Source of the DNA: Caldiserica bacterium UBA646
GTDB lineage: Bacteria > Caldisericota > Caldisericia > Caldisericales > Caldisericaceae
Direction of reading: 5' to 3'
Assembly (NCBI GenBank): GCA_002299965.1
Contig: DBOM01000010.1
Location: forward strand, 1 to 6,478
Length of the DNA stretch: 6,478 bases
Shown piece after piece: positions 5,624-6,478 of the stretch. The translations under genes were made by a program, and so were the position numbers. Under the pieces are notes generated by a model. That model was not told the DNA's origin, made no database searches, and saw only the letters and a list, made by a program, of their open reading frames with translations. How positions within the stretch are numbered: position 1 is the first letter of the stretch; every line of letters starts with the position of its first letter.

Positions 5624-6478
5624 ATGAAACGCATTAGGCCATTGGTAGTAATTTTGTTGCTCATCGTGTTAGTAGGTGTATTTACAGGCTGCGCGCCAAA
5701 AGAAGAAGCACCTGTGGAAGAGGAAACAATTAAAGTAGCATTCATCTATGTAGGACCAAAAAATGATGGGGGATGGAGTCAATCACATGATGAAGGAAGA
5801 TTGTATCTGGAACAACAACTCCCCTATGTAGAAACTGCATATACGGAAAACGTGCCAGAAGGAGCACCCTGTGAAAAGGTTATAAGAGATTATTGCAACG
5901 AAGGCTATGATGTTATCTTCACAACGAGTTTTGGATTTATGGATCCCACACTTAATGTCGCAGCAGATTACCCTGATGTAGTTTTTGAACACTGCTCGGG
6001 ATTTAAAACAGCAGAGAATATGGGAAATTATTTTGGCAGAATGTACGAGCCAGATTATCTAGCAGGACTTGTCGCTGGAATGATGACAGAATCCAATTAT
6101 ATCGGATTTGTTGCCCCATTTTCAATCCCGGAAGTCGTAAGAGAAATTGATACTTTTACCATTGGAGTAAGAGAAGTAAATCCCGATGCAGAAGTGCATG
6201 TCATCTGGATAAATTCCTGGTTTGACCCGGCGTTAGAATCAAGTGCAGCAGAAACATTCCTTGCAAACGGTGCTGATATTATAGCAAGCGGAGTTGATTC
6301 CCCTGCAGCACTTCAGGCAGCAGAAAAGGCAGGAAAATACGGAATAGGTTATGACATGGATATGGCTAGTTTTGCACCAGCTGCTGTACTCACATCACGT
6401 ATTTGGCACTGGGGCATCTATTACAAACAAGTATTGGAAGCCGTTCATAATGGCACATGGACAGCAGGCGAATATTGG
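5624..6478 (+). CDS. BMP-family ABC transporter substrate-binding lipoprotein (3' end missing)
   Basis: The first 285 codons of a Bmp/PnrA-type solute-binding lipoprotein are visible, with no stop before the window edge. Residues 1-22 form a lipoprotein signal: KR at the N-terminus, a Leu/Val/Ile core and FTGC as lipobox, giving lipidated Cys23. The mature protein would be anchored outside the membrane and feed an ABC importer. Family motifs include DGGWSQSHDEGR (48-59), ENVPEG (75-80), TTSFGFMDP (100-108), FGRMYEPDYLAG (137-148), DSPAA (225-229), GYDMDMASFAP (242-252) and NGTW (276-279). Characterised BMP proteins bind purine nucleosides, which fits uptake of a purine-derived compound for the adjacent ureide genes. 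The start is fixed by AGGAGG (5611-5616), seven bases before the ATG. It has its own promoter after a terminator; the ATPase and permease genes are expected just downstream. The exact ligand is unknown. Confidence 0.93.
   Translation, partial: MKRIRPLVVILLLIVLVGVFTGCAPKEEAPVEEETIKVAFIYVGPKNDGGWSQSHDEGRLYLEQQLPYVETAYTENVPEGAPCEKVIRDYCNEGYDVIFTTSFGFMDPTLNVAADYPDVVFEHCSGFKTAENMGNYFGRMYEPDYLAGLVAGMMTESNYIGFVAPFSIPEVVREIDTFTIGVREVNPDAEVHVIWINSWFDPALESSAAETFLANGADIIASGVDSPAALQAAEKAGKYGIGYDMDMASFAPAAVLTSRIWHWGIYYKQVLEAVHNGTWTAGEYW

Overview
The window is A+T-rich, with strong AGGAGG-type ribosome binding sites, frequent AGA arginine codons and an SPII-type lipoprotein. This suggests a low-GC, Gram-positive-like anaerobe (Clostridia or a relative). 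That placement is an inference from composition and gene content; there is no rRNA or other marker gene to confirm it.

All six genes lie on the + strand. Region 1 (28-2215) holds a dihydroorotase/allantoinase-type cyclic amidohydrolase followed 4 bases later by an MBL-fold hydrolase of the COG1237 type. Region 2 (2216-2377) is a 162-base spacer with one or two promoter candidates, a widely spaced inverted repeat and a small leader hairpin. Region 3 (2378-5342) is a tight three-gene block: two tandem, diverged carbamoyltransferases related to the N-acetylornithine/YgeW ('knotted') branch, then a catabolic-type carbamate kinase. In this block each ribosome binding site overlaps the preceding stop codon. 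Region 4 (5343-5623) contains a clear rho-independent terminator, a very good SigA-type promoter and an orphan Shine-Dalgarno sequence. Region 5 (5624-6478) is a BMP-family (purine-nucleoside-binding-type) lipoprotein cut off by the window edge.

Read together, this looks like an energy-yielding pathway for cyclic ureides, such as allantoin, a hydantoin or another purine-derived ring. The BMP lipoprotein would feed an ABC importer, and the amidohydrolase would open the ring to a ureido acid. One or both carbamoyltransferases would split the ureido acid with phosphate to give carbamoyl phosphate, and carbamate kinase would make ATP, NH3 and CO2. The parts resemble the E. coli ygeW/hyuA/yqeA neighbourhood and the classical oxamate-transcarbamylase route, but the arrangement here differs: paired carbamoyltransferases plus an MBL enzyme. 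The pathway family is well supported by context. The exact substrate, and whether the two carbamoyltransferases form one heteromeric enzyme, cannot be decided from sequence alone.
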